Assembly (NCBI RefSeq): GCF_001696615.3
Contig: NZ_CP032279.1
Location: 2,294,001 to 2,358,000, forward strand
Direction: 5' to 3'
Length of the DNA: 64,000 bases
From: Acinetobacter sp. WCHAc010034
GTDB lineage: Bacteria > Pseudomonadota > Gammaproteobacteria > Pseudomonadales > Moraxellaceae
The first letter of the stretch is position 1, and each line of letters begins with the position of its first letter. Positions 19,785 through 28,157 of the stretch are shown here, piece after piece. Position numbers and translations under genes: made by a program. The notes beneath the pieces were generated by a model. It searched no databases and was not told the origin of the DNA. It saw nothing but the letters and a program-made list of their open reading frames with translations.

Positions 19785-21023
19785 ATGCGTCGTCAAACTT
19801 TATGGACAGCCATCTGTGCCGCAGCTGCGGCATTAGGTGCAACTGCAACGAATGCAGACTTTATCGACGATAGCCAAGTCCAGTTAAAATTCAAAAATTT
19901 CTATTTAGACCGCCAGTATGAAACGCAGCCGCAAAATAACTGGGGCAGCTGGTCACAGGCCATCAGCTTAGATGCCAAATCAGGCTATGCCCAAATTGGC
20001 GCATTGCAAGTCGGCGCAGATGTTTTGGTGCAGCATGCTTTGCGTTTAAATGGCCGTGATAAAAATGCCGATTGGGTGCTTCCGCATAATGGACAGGAAC
20101 AAGCCAGCAATTTCGGCAAAGTCGGTGCCACTTTAAAAGCCAAAGTATCGCAAACGGAATTGAAAGTCGGTGAGCTGCTGCCTGTTTCTCCAGTCTTAGT
20201 GTTTGATCCATCGCGTCAGCTGCTGACTACTTATCGCGGCGCATGGTTAGAATCGAAAGAGCTGAAAGATACCAAACTGAGTTTGGCCTATATTGACGGC
20301 ATCAATGCGCGCTATGACAATCAGTTTCAGGATCTGAGTTTATTCCCAAACAATAACCCAAATACTGCCAAAGCCGCGGACGGGATGTATATCGCGGGGA
20401 TTGACCATCAGTTTAATTCTGAAGTTGGCGCCAGCTATTGGTATGCAGATGTACAGGACATTTACCAGCAGCATTATGCCGGCATCAATTACAGCACCGC
20501 GCTGGGTGCAAATACTAAGCTGGCAAGCCATGTGCGTTATTTTGATAATTCTGAATCTGGTGACAAGCTGTATGGCGAGATTGACAACCAAGCCCTGTCG
20601 ATGGGGGCGAAATTCAATCATGGTGCACATACGCTTGGTCTGGGCTATCAGCAAATGTTCGGGGAAAATAATTTCCCAACCTTGGCAGGCTGGGTGCCGC
20701 AGCCTTATTTAGTGAATTGGTCTGTTGCAACCTTTACCAATGCCAAAGAGAAATCCTGGAATATCTCCTATGGGTATGACTTTGCCGAATTGGGGCTAAA
20801 AGGCTTGAATGCCAATGCGATTTACTTTGCAGGCTTTGATGCCAAAGCGGGCGGCAAGACTGATCAGGAAGAACAAGAGCTGAACCTGATTGTGAATTAC
20901 ACTGTACCTGAAGGCAAATTCAAAGGTTTGGGTGTTCAAGCGATGTATATCGATACCGATTACGACTGGAAAAGCGATTTAAAAGAATACCGTGTCGCCA
21001 CGACCTACAGTTATAAATTCTAA
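19785..21023 (+). CDS. OprD-family outer-membrane porin
   Basis: The precursor is 412 residues from ATG 19785, with a signal peptide RRQTLWTAICAAAAALGATATNA cut before DFIDDS. The mature protein has alternating beta-strand character and ends in YSYKF, an aromatic C-terminus typical of outer-membrane barrels. OprD-type porins of the PhaK/BenP group let aromatic acids enter, and the position between two blocks of phenylpropionate genes supports that role. An upstream ATG in the same frame would place extra residues ahead of the signal peptide and is less likely. A terminator follows, so the gene is probably a single transcription unit. Confidence 0.88.
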   Translation: MRRQTLWTAICAAAAALGATATNADFIDDSQVQLKFKNFYLDRQYETQPQNNWGSWSQAISLDAKSGYAQIGALQVGADVLVQHALRLNGRDKNADWVLPHNGQEQASNFGKVGATLKAKVSQTELKVGELLPVSPVLVFDPSRQLLTTYRGAWLESKELKDTKLSLAYIDGINARYDNQFQDLSLFPNNNPNTAKAADGMYIAGIDHQFNSEVGASYWYADVQDIYQQHYAGINYSTALGANTKLASHVRYFDNSESGDKLYGEIDNQALSMGAKFNHGAHTLGLGYQQMFGENNFPTLAGWVPQPYLVNWSVATFTNAKEKSWNISYGYDFAELGLKGLNANAIYFAGFDAKAGGKTDQEEQELNLIVNYTVPEGKFKGLGVQAMYIDTDYDWKSDLKEYRVATTYSYKF

Positions 21024-21040
21024 TCTTAAGCAGTATGAAC

Positions 21041-21068
21041 AGGGCGATTCTTTTTGAATCGCCCTTTT
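21041..21068 (+). terminator. Terminator of the porin gene
   Basis: Arms GGGCGATTC (21042-21050) and GAATCGCCC (21056-21064) have a T5 loop and are followed by TTTT. Confidence 0.88.
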
Positions 21069-21303
21069 CCTGCAAAGAAGCTTTGATGTGCAGTGAATAG
21101 GCTGAGCAGAGGATTTTTTAAAATATATTGTTTATAAACATATGTTTAAATAATCGTTTTTTTATAGGGTGTGATCGAAAACAACTATCAGTTGCTTGGT
21201 TTTGAACAGGTAAGATGGAGCAGTAAAACTGTCGAAATGAACGCATTGATCTGCGGCTGGATGCATAAAGCCAGGCAGATCTAAGGCTGTACGAGGAGTA
21301 TGT

Positions 21304-22164
21304 ATGAGCACGGTCCAAATCCCGAATTACACCACCGACCCATTTTTTGGCTTGGAAGATAAATGGATTGAAACGGCTGAAGGCGAGTTAACCCATTACC
21401 ATGAATTGGGTGAAGGCACGCCAATTTTATTTTTACACGGCTCTGGAACAGGGGTTTCGGCGGCTGCCAACTGGTGGCTGAACTTGCCGCAAATTGCTGA
21501 GCAGGCCCGCTGTATCGCCATTGACTCGATTGGCTACGGTCAGACCGTTGTGGCAGACGGTACAGCCTACGGCATTCGCGCATGGGTGGATCACGCAGTG
21601 CGTACACTGGATGCATTGGGCATTGAAAAAACCTGGCTGGTGGGCAACTCATTGGGCGGCTGGTTAGCTTTCCAAATGGTGCTCGATTATCCAGAACGTG
21701 TTTTAGGCATAGTGTCGATGGGTACGGGCGGTGCGAAGCAAACTGCGGCGCTGAAAGCCCATGCCAACCCTGTTTTGACCGAAGAAGGCATCAAAAACAC
21801 CTTATCGATGTTTGTAGTCGATAAAAGCTTGATTACCGATGAGCTGGTCAAAGTGCGTTATGAAGCGGCCAAAAATGATTATGCTTCAGATCGCTTAATG
21901 GATGTGGTCGGTGCGCGTGACCGTGACCGCTTTGAGTTCCCGCTGGATTTTGAAAAAATGAAAGGCATCCAAGTGCCTGTGCTGCTGATTCATGGCGTGC
22001 AGGATGTGGTGATTCCGGTGTCGCGCTCATGGGATATTTTAAATACCGTGCCATTTGCCGATGCGCATATTTTCAGCCAGTGCGGACACTGGTCACAGGT
22101 GGAAAAAGCCGAAGAATTCAACACGGTGATTAAAGACTATTTAAGCGCGCGCGGCGTGAAATGA
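21304..22164 (+). CDS. mhpC: Meta-cleavage product hydrolase (MhpC/DmpD type)
   Basis: This 286-residue alpha/beta-hydrolase has an oxyanion region HGSGTG (45-50), nucleophile elbow GNSLGG with Ser116, Asp234 in GVQDVVIP and His262 in CGHW. In this cluster it should hydrolyse the ring-opened product 2-hydroxy-6-oxonona-2,4-dienedioate (or the triene from cinnamate) to 2-hydroxypentadienoate and succinate (or fumarate). In sequence it looks closer to DmpD/XylF-type hydrolases than to E. coli MhpC, so the gene may have been recruited from another meta pathway. GAGGAG lies upstream of the ATG. It is flanked by gaps and appears monocistronic. Confidence 0.82.
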   Translation: MSTVQIPNYTTDPFFGLEDKWIETAEGELTHYHELGEGTPILFLHGSGTGVSAAANWWLNLPQIAEQARCIAIDSIGYGQTVVADGTAYGIRAWVDHAVRTLDALGIEKTWLVGNSLGGWLAFQMVLDYPERVLGIVSMGTGGAKQTAALKAHANPVLTEEGIKNTLSMFVVDKSLITDELVKVRYEAAKNDYASDRLMDVVGARDRDRFEFPLDFEKMKGIQVPVLLIHGVQDVVIPVSRSWDILNTVPFADAHIFSQCGHWSQVEKAEEFNTVIKDYLSARGVK

Positions 22165-22550
22165 TTGCTGCGCTGCAGTGCAAAAGGGATGGCGAAGGCA
22201 TTGCTGTCCCATAGCTGAGTCAAATAAACTTCGGATACATGGGTGCGGCAGGGATGCCGCACGCTGCCCATCACGGCAAGGATGCCGTGTATGGGCAGCA
22301 AAGACTTTTGCCTACTTTGAGTCTTTTCAAAGTAGGGTCTTGCCTGCGCAAAGGCGTTTAAACTTTATAAAGGAAAAATGAGGCAGTGCGGGCGCTAAAA
22401 CTTAAGAGCGCATAAGCCTCCTGCTTTTTTGCGCAAAAAAATAATATATAGTTGTTTTTAATTAATATTTTAACTGTATTGGAAAACCATGTAGTTGTAA
22501 TGCTGATAAAAATGCGGGACAGTGCTGGTGCAGGCCATCCCTGTCTATTT
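22165..22550. other. Non-coding gap holding hairpin repeats
   Basis: No gene is visible in these 386 bases. They hold the compound hairpin element at 22239-22336 and a downstream tail (to about 22395) that resembles the end of repeat copy B. Confidence 0.6.
22239..22395 (+). repeat. Compound hairpin repeat element, copy C
   Basis: Three hairpins lie in a row. TGCGGCA/TGCCGCA (22244-22261) and CACGGCA/TGCCGTG (22272-22289) each have 4-base GGGA or AGGA loops. The second is enclosed by GCTGCCCAT/ATGGGCAGC (22263-22299). CCTACTTTGA/TCAAAGTAGG (22311-22336) is the third. TTTTGCCTACTTT and a GTTTA..CTTTAT..GGAAA tail recur in copy B. No strong T-tract follows, so it is better read as a dispersed repeat than as a plain terminator. 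Confidence 0.7.
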
Positions 22551-23231
22551 TCAAGGCTGAATAAAGCCGGCAGCGATATTGATGCTGATTGCCAAAATCG
22601 TGGTATTGAAGCCGTAAGCCAATAAGATGTGCAGGATATTCAGCACGCGCATGGAGCGGGAGGTAATGGCCACATCCGCAGTCTGCGCGGAAGTGCCGAT
22701 CACATAGCTGAAGTACAGGAAGTCTGGATAAGCCGGATGCGGCGTTTTAGGAAAATCCAGCCCGCCCTGCTGATGCTTTTCCAGAGCCAGATAAAAGTCA
22801 TGCGCATAATGAATGGCGAAGACCGTATGCATGAAAAACCACGCGCAGAGAATGGTCAGAATGGAAAGCGCCAGATGGCCCAGGCGGATGGCCGGGTCGA
22901 GCGGCAAATGATTCACCTCCACCACAATCGCAATAAAGCACATCACCAGCGTCAGGAAAACCAGCAGCAGAATCAGCCATTTGCTGGCGTCCTGCTGCTG
23001 CGCGCGCTGCAGAATGTGCAGATGATCCGCATGCCAGAGCTTGCGCATGGTGAAAATCAGATAGCAGGAAACCGCAATGTTCCAGCTGATCAGCAGGCAG
23101 GTTGACCAGGTCCACGGGCTGAGCGCCTGCAGGGCGCCGAACAGCAGAATGGTCATTAAAAAGGACACAAAGAAATAAGGGCGGTATTGCACGCCGGTTT
23201 TAAGGCTGGAAAACGGCTGAAGCTTCATCAT
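22551..23231 (-). CDS. DUF1345 membrane protein
   Basis: The 226-residue protein has about five membrane segments and the DUF1345 hallmark region HYAHDFYLALEKHQQGGLDFP followed by YPDFLYFSYVIGTSAQTADV. The family has no known function. It sits within the catabolic region but on the opposite strand to mhpC and in the same orientation as hcaR. No pathway role is implied by its sequence. The ATG pair at 23231 lies after GGACG; the second ATG is equally possible. Confidence 0.85.
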   Translation of the reverse strand: MMKLQPFSSLKTGVQYRPYFFVSFLMTILLFGALQALSPWTWSTCLLISWNIAVSCYLIFTMRKLWHADHLHILQRAQQQDASKWLILLLVFLTLVMCFIAIVVEVNHLPLDPAIRLGHLALSILTILCAWFFMHTVFAIHYAHDFYLALEKHQQGGLDFPKTPHPAYPDFLYFSYVIGTSAQTADVAITSRSMRVLNILHILLAYGFNTTILAISINIAAGFIQP

Positions 23232-23541
23232 GCGTCCTTAATTCTTGAATTCTTATGGGGCTGCCAAGGAAGAATCTAGCGCAGATCGCTGCCGATAGTC
23301 CAATCCGCCGGCGCCGCGCTTATTAGACTTAAGTGGTAATTTGGCCGGCGCGCAAAACAGTTTATCAATTCATAAACTGAAATTTATTGGTTATTTTCCA
23401 TCAAGGGCAGGGCGCTGGCAGGCAAACTGCATCAGGACAGCGCCGCTTTTGCCTGCAGGATGCATATTTTTTGCGCAAAAAAAGCGCCATTATCAATTCA
23501 GGAAATAATGGCGCTGCGTGCAGCCGGGCTTTGGGCAAAAG
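23232..23541. other. Gap between hcaR and the DUF1345 gene
   Basis: These 310 bases show no gene. They include the hcaR terminator at 23475-23516. The part next to 23232 should hold the promoter of the DUF1345 gene, but no clear boxes were assigned. Confidence 0.5.
23475..23516 (-). terminator. hcaR: Terminator of hcaR
   Basis: Arms AGCGCCATTAT (23483-23493) and ATAATGGCGCT (23505-23515) form a hairpin; the A-run on the plus strand gives the U tract of the minus-strand RNA. Confidence 0.85.
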
Positions 23542-24447
23542 CTAAGGCTGCTCGCGGGTAATGTCCAGATAGAAAACCCGGGTCAGCAGCTCAATGAATT
23601 TCTGCACGGCGGCCGAGCTGCTGTTTTTGCGGCTGCTGACATACAGGTCCAGATACGGCAGTTCAATGTCCAGCGGGCGGATTACGGTATTGCTCATGGT
23701 CAGCGGCGCAATGTAGCCCGGCAGGATGGTGCAGCCGAGGCCCATGCCGATCGAGTTGATATTGAACAGGATATTGTCGGCTTTCTGGACAATGTTGAAC
23801 TCAATATTATTGGCTTTGGCAAAATCCAGAATGGCGGTATGCAGGGTCAGGGACTGCTCGGCTGCCGGAATGATAAAATCAATACCATTTAAAGCCTTAA
23901 CAGGAATGCGCTCATATTTGGCCAGAGGATGGTCTTGCGGCAGAATGAAAATCAGCGGTTCGCGCAGCACGAACTGGCTTTCAATTTCATCGTTATGGAA
24001 ATTATGCCGGGTAAAGGTGACATCCAGTTCGCCTTTTTTCAGCAGCTTCATCTGCTCAAGGTTGTTGAGGCTCAGCAGCTCAATCTTCAAGTCCGGATTC
24101 TGCACCCGCAGGTTCGGCAGCACATAGGGGAAGATTTTCATTTCCGCCACAGGCACAAAGCCGATGCGCAGCATCTGCTGCTTGGCCTGCGACACCTGGC
24201 GCGCCATGGCAATGGCTTTGTCGGCCTGCGCCAGCGTTAGGCGGGCCTGCTCCAGAAATACCGCGCCTTCTTCGGTCAGTTCCACTTTGCGCTTGGTGCG
24301 GTGCAGCAGGCGCACCCCGACATCCTCTTCCAAATCCTTAATCTGCTGGCTGAGCGAAGGCTGAGCGGTGTAAAGCTTAAGCGCAGCCCTGCTGAAATTG
24401 AGTTCTTCAGCAACCGTAATGAAGTAGCGCAGGTGTCGTAATTCCAT
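23542..24447 (-). CDS. hcaR: LysR-type activator of the hca genes
   Basis: The 301-residue protein begins MELRHLRYFITVAEELNFSR, the winged-helix domain shared by HcaR, CatM and BenM, followed by a periplasmic-binding-protein-like effector domain (about residues 90-295). It is transcribed divergently from hcaE across 281 bases, the classic LysR layout, so it probably activates hcaEFCB in response to phenylpropionate or cinnamate. This assignment rests on position plus similarity to HcaR; a CatM-like regulator with another effector cannot be excluded. A terminator follows the gene. Confidence 0.85.
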   Translation of the reverse strand: MELRHLRYFITVAEELNFSRAALKLYTAQPSLSQQIKDLEEDVGVRLLHRTKRKVELTEEGAVFLEQARLTLAQADKAIAMARQVSQAKQQMLRIGFVPVAEMKIFPYVLPNLRVQNPDLKIELLSLNNLEQMKLLKKGELDVTFTRHNFHNDEIESQFVLREPLIFILPQDHPLAKYERIPVKALNGIDFIIPAAEQSLTLHTAILDFAKANNIEFNIVQKADNILFNINSIGMGLGCTILPGYIAPLTMSNTVIRPLDIELPYLDLYVSSRKNSSSAAVQKFIELLTRVFYLDITREQP

Positions 24448-24481
24448 ATAATCCGCCCAGTGAGTAATCCAAAAAATGTCT

Positions 24482-24502
24482 TACTATAATTTCGCGCCAG
24501 TA
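24482..24502. promoter_or_regulatory. Candidate LysR-type operator in the hcaR-hcaE region
   Basis: A dyad TACT-N13-AGTA (24482-24485, 24499-24502) lies in the AT-rich hcaR-hcaE gap close to hcaR. LysR regulators of the CatM/HcaR branch bind short dyads of this sort, usually with an 11-base or 7-base spacer, so this match is imperfect. Confidence 0.3.
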
Positions 24503-24728
24503 TAATCTATAAACAACTATGCCGTGAAGATGATTTTGATATTTAGAAAATAAATGGGCTTAGCGCGCTTATGGCTGTTTCCGTATAAGCGGCTGCAGTT
24601 CTAGTAAGTTCTTAAACCTATTAATTGAAACAAAAAAAATATTTCACCAAAAGCTGCTGAAAATCCATCATCGCTGAAAAGTTGAGTCTATTTACGTTGT
24701 GCCGCTGCCGGTCACAGGAGAGCTTTTC

Positions 24729-26096
24729 ATGAATGGAAAAATTGATGTGCGCGAAATCGACGCTTTGGTCGATGCGCAAAATGGCCGCATCTCGCCGTCG
24801 ATCTATACAGACCCGGATCTGTACGAACTCGAGCTTGAGCGCGTGTTCGGCCGCACCTGGCTGTTCCTTTGCCATGAAAGCCAAATTCCTAAGGCGGGCG
24901 ATTTCTTCAATACCTACATGGGCGAAGACCCGATTATTGTGGCGCGCCAAAAAGACGGCTCAATCAAAGCCTTTCTGAATCAGTGCCGGCACCGCTCCAT
25001 GCGCGTCAGCTTTGCTGACTGCGGCAATACCCGCGCCTTTACCTGCCCATATCATGGCTGGTCATATGGGGTAGATGGCTCACTGAAAGATATTCCGCTG
25101 GAAGACCGCGCCTTCCCGCAAGGCGCCTGCAAAGAAAAATGGGGCCTGGTTGAAGTCAACCGCGTAGAGTCTTATAAAGGGCTGATTTTCGGCTGCTGGG
25201 ATGAAACCACACCCGATTTAATTGAATATATGGGCGACATCGCCTGGTATTTGGATGGCGTGGTCGACCGCCGTCCGGGCGGGACGGAAATCATCGGCGG
25301 GGTGCACAAATGGGAAATCGAGTGCAACTGGAAATTTGCAGCGGAACAGTTTGCCTCTGACCAGTACCATGCCTTGTTCTCACATGCCTCTGCGATCCAG
25401 GTTTTGGGCGCCAAACCGGATGATGATTCTTCTAAAAAACTCGGTGCAGCGCAAACCGCGCGTCCAGTCTGGGAAACCGCCAAAGACGCCATTCAGTACG
25501 GTTCACGCGGCCATGGTTCAGGCTTCTTCTTTACAGAGAAGCCCGATGCAAACGTCTGGGTAGATGGTGAAGTAGCCAACTACTTCCGTGAAACTTTTGA
25601 AGAAGTCAAAGAGCGTTTAGGCGAAGTCCGCGCGCTGCGCCTTGCAGGTCACAATACCATGTTCCCGACCATGTCATGGCTGAACGGCACAGCAACCCTG
25701 CGGGTATGGCATCCGCGCGGCCCTAACAAAACTGAAGTCTGGGCATTCTGCATTGCCGATGCTGAAGCTTCGCAGGAAGTCAAAGAAGCCTTTGAGCGTT
25801 CTGCAACGCGCGCCTTTGGGCCTGCGGGTTTCCTTGAGCAGGATGATTCGGAAAACTGGATTGAAATCCAGAAAGTACTGCGCGGCTATAAAGCGCGCAA
25901 CAACCCGTTGATCATGGAAATGGGCTTGGGCAATGAAAAAGTCCGTGAAGACGGCATTCCGGGCATTACCAACTACATTTTTTCTGAAACCGCAGCGCGC
26001 GGCTTATACCGCCGCTGGGCAGATTTGCTGATTCATGACACATGGGAAGAGGTCGAAAAAGCCGCGGATGAATATGAGCAGGAGCTGATGAAATGA
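24729..26096 (+). CDS. hcaE: 3-phenylpropionate/cinnamate dioxygenase, alpha subunit
   Basis: HcaE is the catalytic large subunit of the ring-hydroxylating dioxygenase that forms cis-dihydrodiols from 3-phenylpropionate and cinnamate. The Rieske [2Fe-2S] ligands are C86, H88, C106 and H109 (CxH-x17-CxxH). The mononuclear iron triad is H214, H219 and an Asp at 372-373, with bridging D211 in [10 protein letters not shown]. Long stretches read like E. coli HcaE, more so than toluene or biphenyl dioxygenases. The start is ATG 24729 with AGGAGA 7 bases upstream; 455 residues. Its stop overlaps hcaF by four bases. Confidence 0.95.
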   Translation: MNGKIDVREIDALVDAQNGRISPSIYTDPDLYELELERVFGRTWLFLCHESQIPKAGDFFNTYMGEDPIIVARQKDGSIKAFLNQCRHRSMRVSFADCGNTRAFTCPYHGWSYGVDGSLKDIPLEDRAFPQGACKEKWGLVEVNRVESYKGLIFGCWDETTPDLIEYMGDIAWYLDGVVDRRPGGTEIIGGVHKWEIECNWKFAAEQFASDQYHALFSHASAIQVLGAKPDDDSSKKLGAAQTARPVWETAKDAIQYGSRGHGSGFFFTEKPDANVWVDGEVANYFRETFEEVKERLGEVRALRLAGHNTMFPTMSWLNGTATLRVWHPRGPNKTEVWAFCIADAEASQEVKEAFERSATRAFGPAGFLEQDDSENWIEIQKVLRGYKARNNPLIMEMGLGNEKVREDGIPGITNYIFSETAARGLYRRWADLLIHDTWEEVEKAADEYEQELMK

Positions 26097-26611
26097 GCCA
26101 GATCAGTTTAGAACTTCAGCATCAGATCAGCCAGTTCCTTTACCGTGAAGCAAAGCTGCTGGACGACTGGAAATTCCGCGAGTGGCTGGACGTTTTGGCG
26201 GACGATATTGCCTATACCCTGCGCACCACGCCAAATGCGCAAACCCGCGACCGCCGCCGTTCAGTTGAGCCGCCAACCACGTGGGTGTTTAACGATTCTA
26301 AGGATTTGCTGGAACGCCGTGTCGCGCGCTTGGAAACAGGCATGGCGTGGGCTGAAGAACCGCCATCCCGCACCACGCATATGGTGTCCAATGTGATTGT
26401 TGAAGCGGCTGAAGTTGAAGGCGAATACGATGTGTATGTCACCTATTTGCTGTACCGCACCCAGAAAGAAAAAGATGTCACCATCTACTGCGGCAAGCGC
26501 CACGACAAGATCCGCAAAGTAGATACCGGGCAAGGCTTCCAGATTTTCAACCGTAAGATCACCTTAGACCAGGTGACTTACAACTCCCATAACCTGAGTG
26601 TGTTCTTCTAA
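26093..26611 (+). CDS. hcaF: 3-phenylpropionate/cinnamate dioxygenase, beta subunit
   Basis: HcaF is the small, non-catalytic subunit of the dioxygenase hexamer. The 172-residue protein has the family fold features: [25 protein letters not shown] at the N-terminus, [11 protein letters not shown] and a C-terminal [21 protein letters not shown]. It overlaps hcaE (ATGA) and hcaC (TAATG), which indicates translational coupling so that subunits are made in step. Confidence 0.95.
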   Translation: MSQISLELQHQISQFLYREAKLLDDWKFREWLDVLADDIAYTLRTTPNAQTRDRRRSVEPPTTWVFNDSKDLLERRVARLETGMAWAEEPPSRTTHMVSNVIVEAAEVEGEYDVYVTYLLYRTQKEKDVTIYCGKRHDKIRKVDTGQGFQIFNRKITLDQVTYNSHNLSVFF

Positions 26612-26937
26612 TGAATAAGATTTTTGTGTGCCAAATCGATGAATTGGACGAAGGCGAAGCGTTGAAAGTGGACTGCGGTGTGAACGGTATTGAAGCGCTG
26701 GCAGTCTTCAATAATGGCGGCGAGTTCTTTGCGATGAATGACCGCTGTTCGCATGGCAATGCTTCAATGTCTGAAGGTTATCTGGAAGATGACGGCACGG
26801 TGGAATGCCCGCTGCATTCTGCGCGCTTTTGTTTAACAACAGGTCAGGCTTTATGCCTGCCTGCAACCGATCCTATTCAGACTTTTCCTGTAATTGTGGA
26901 AAACGGTCAATTATTTGTTGAAATGGCAGGGGCATAG
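26611..26937 (+). CDS. hcaC: Rieske ferredoxin of the phenylpropionate dioxygenase
   Basis: HcaC carries electrons from the reductase HcaD to HcaE. The 108-residue protein has one Rieske cluster with C46, H48, C66 and H69 (CSH ... CPLH). It starts in the hcaF stop (TAATG) and ends two bases before hcaB. In E. coli the order hcaEFCBD is the same up to hcaB; here hcaD is displaced by mhpB. Confidence 0.94.
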   Translation: MNKIFVCQIDELDEGEALKVDCGVNGIEALAVFNNGGEFFAMNDRCSHGNASMSEGYLEDDGTVECPLHSARFCLTTGQALCLPATDPIQTFPVIVENGQLFVEMAGA

Positions 26938-26939
26938 GC

Positions 26940-27755
26940 ATGGGCTGGCTGCAAGGTGAAGTTGCGCTGATTACAGGCGGCGGCTCAGGTCTGGGCTGGG
27001 CATTGGTTGAGCGCTTTTTAGCAGAAGGCGCGCAGGTGGCTGTGCTGCAGCGTTCACAGGCCAAAGTCGAGGCGTTGCAGGCGCATTTCGGAGACCGCAT
27101 CCTTGCGATTGCGGGCGACGTGGCCTGCTATGAAGACAACGTCCGCGCCGTGAATGCCACGCTTGAGCGTTTCGGCAAACTGGACTGTTTTGTCGGCAAT
27201 GCCGGCATTTGGGATCATTATGCCGATATCGTCAATACTTCGGGTGAGCAGCTGGAAAAAGCCTTTGATGAAATTATGGGCATTAACACCAAGTCGCTCA
27301 TCTTGGGGGCAAAAGCTGCACTGGATGCATTGATCGCTTCTGAAGGGTCAATCATATTTACTTTGTCTAATTCAGCCCTGTATTCCGCAGGCGGAGGCCC
27401 GGTGTATACAGCCTCTAAGCACGCAGGTGTGGGCGTGATGAAGGAATTGGCCTATGAACTTGCGCCTAAAGTGCGGGTGAATGCCGTGGCGCCGTCAGGC
27501 ATGAATGTCAATATCAAAGGCGCAGCGTCTTTGGGTCAGGAGAACTTGGGCCTGCTTGATGCGCGCGACCCTGAAAAGATTGCCCGCGGCATGCCGCTGA
27601 ATTTCCTGCCTGAACCTGAAGACATGACGGGTTCATACGTTCTATTGGCATCACGTCAGAACAACCGTCCGCTGACGGGTGTTTTGATCAATGCCGAATG
27701 CGGTTTAGGCATTCGTGGTTTACGCCAACCCCGTGCTGGGTTCTTTGATGAGTGA
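26940..27755 (+). CDS. hcaB: cis-Dihydrodiol dehydrogenase
   Basis: HcaB is an NAD-dependent short-chain dehydrogenase that oxidises the cis-dihydrodiol of phenylpropionate or cinnamate to the catechol. The nucleotide-binding motif TGGGSGLG is at residues 12-19. The catalytic set is Ser143-145, Tyr156 and Lys160 in YTASK, and NAGIWDH is typical of dihydrodiol dehydrogenases. Length is 271 residues, as in E. coli (270). The gene follows hcaC by two bases. After it comes a 402-base gap with a repeat, so the transcript may end or be attenuated there. Confidence 0.95.
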   Translation: MGWLQGEVALITGGGSGLGWALVERFLAEGAQVAVLQRSQAKVEALQAHFGDRILAIAGDVACYEDNVRAVNATLERFGKLDCFVGNAGIWDHYADIVNTSGEQLEKAFDEIMGINTKSLILGAKAALDALIASEGSIIFTLSNSALYSAGGGPVYTASKHAGVGVMKELAYELAPKVRVNAVAPSGMNVNIKGAASLGQENLGLLDARDPEKIARGMPLNFLPEPEDMTGSYVLLASRQNNRPLTGVLINAECGLGIRGLRQPRAGFFDE

Positions 27756-28157
27756 TTGATTCACTGAACTGCTCATCATCTAGGGATCTTCGGAGCTTTG
27801 AAACGTAAAGAAATCTCGAATCTAAATTAGGGTTGATGAGTATTTCAAAAATCTTGGGTACGCGGAAAAGTCATTCGCAATTGTTTGAGGCAGGACTAAA
27901 GCTAAAACGAAATGTTTCTGTGACCTGTTAATGTCGTGATGGTTGTTGCCGAGTTTTGCGAATGACAATGGTTTTGCCTACTTTTCCCAAAAGAAAAGTA
28001 GGCCGAACCGAAGGTTAGTCCGAAAGTTTATGCTTTATTGGAAAGACTCCGCTTCATCATTTCAACGCTTAATTTTGACCCAGCCTTTATATTGAAATCT
28101 TTGCATATATTAAGGAAACACAGTCATTAAGCGACGGTTTCTATTTTGGAGTCACAC
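27756..28157. other. Gap between hcaB and mhpB holding repeat copy B
   Basis: These 402 bases break an otherwise tightly packed operon. They contain the full repeat copy B (27872-28050) and, just before mhpB, a GGAG ribosome site. No gene is visible. Confidence 0.6.
27872..28050 (+). repeat. Intergenic repeat element, copy B (longest)
   Basis: The first 22 bases (27872-27893) exactly match, in inverted orientation, 19238-19259. GAGTTTTGCGAATGAC follows about 60 bases later, as in copy A. Next comes the hairpin GCCTACTTTT/AAAAGTAGGC (27976-28003) and a GTTTA..CTTTAT..GGAAA tail, both shared with copy C at 22304-22395. Copy B therefore joins the modules seen separately in A and C. Confidence 0.75.

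Noticed and set aside
22178..22381. A 67-codon frame after mhpC
   Set aside because: It runs through the hairpin repeat element and lacks a ribosome site.
24729..27755. Toluene, benzene or biphenyl dioxygenase assignment for the hcaEFCB genes
   Set aside because: The alpha subunit reads closer to HcaE throughout, and the neighbouring MhpB acts on the hca product rather than on catechol-type biphenyl intermediates.
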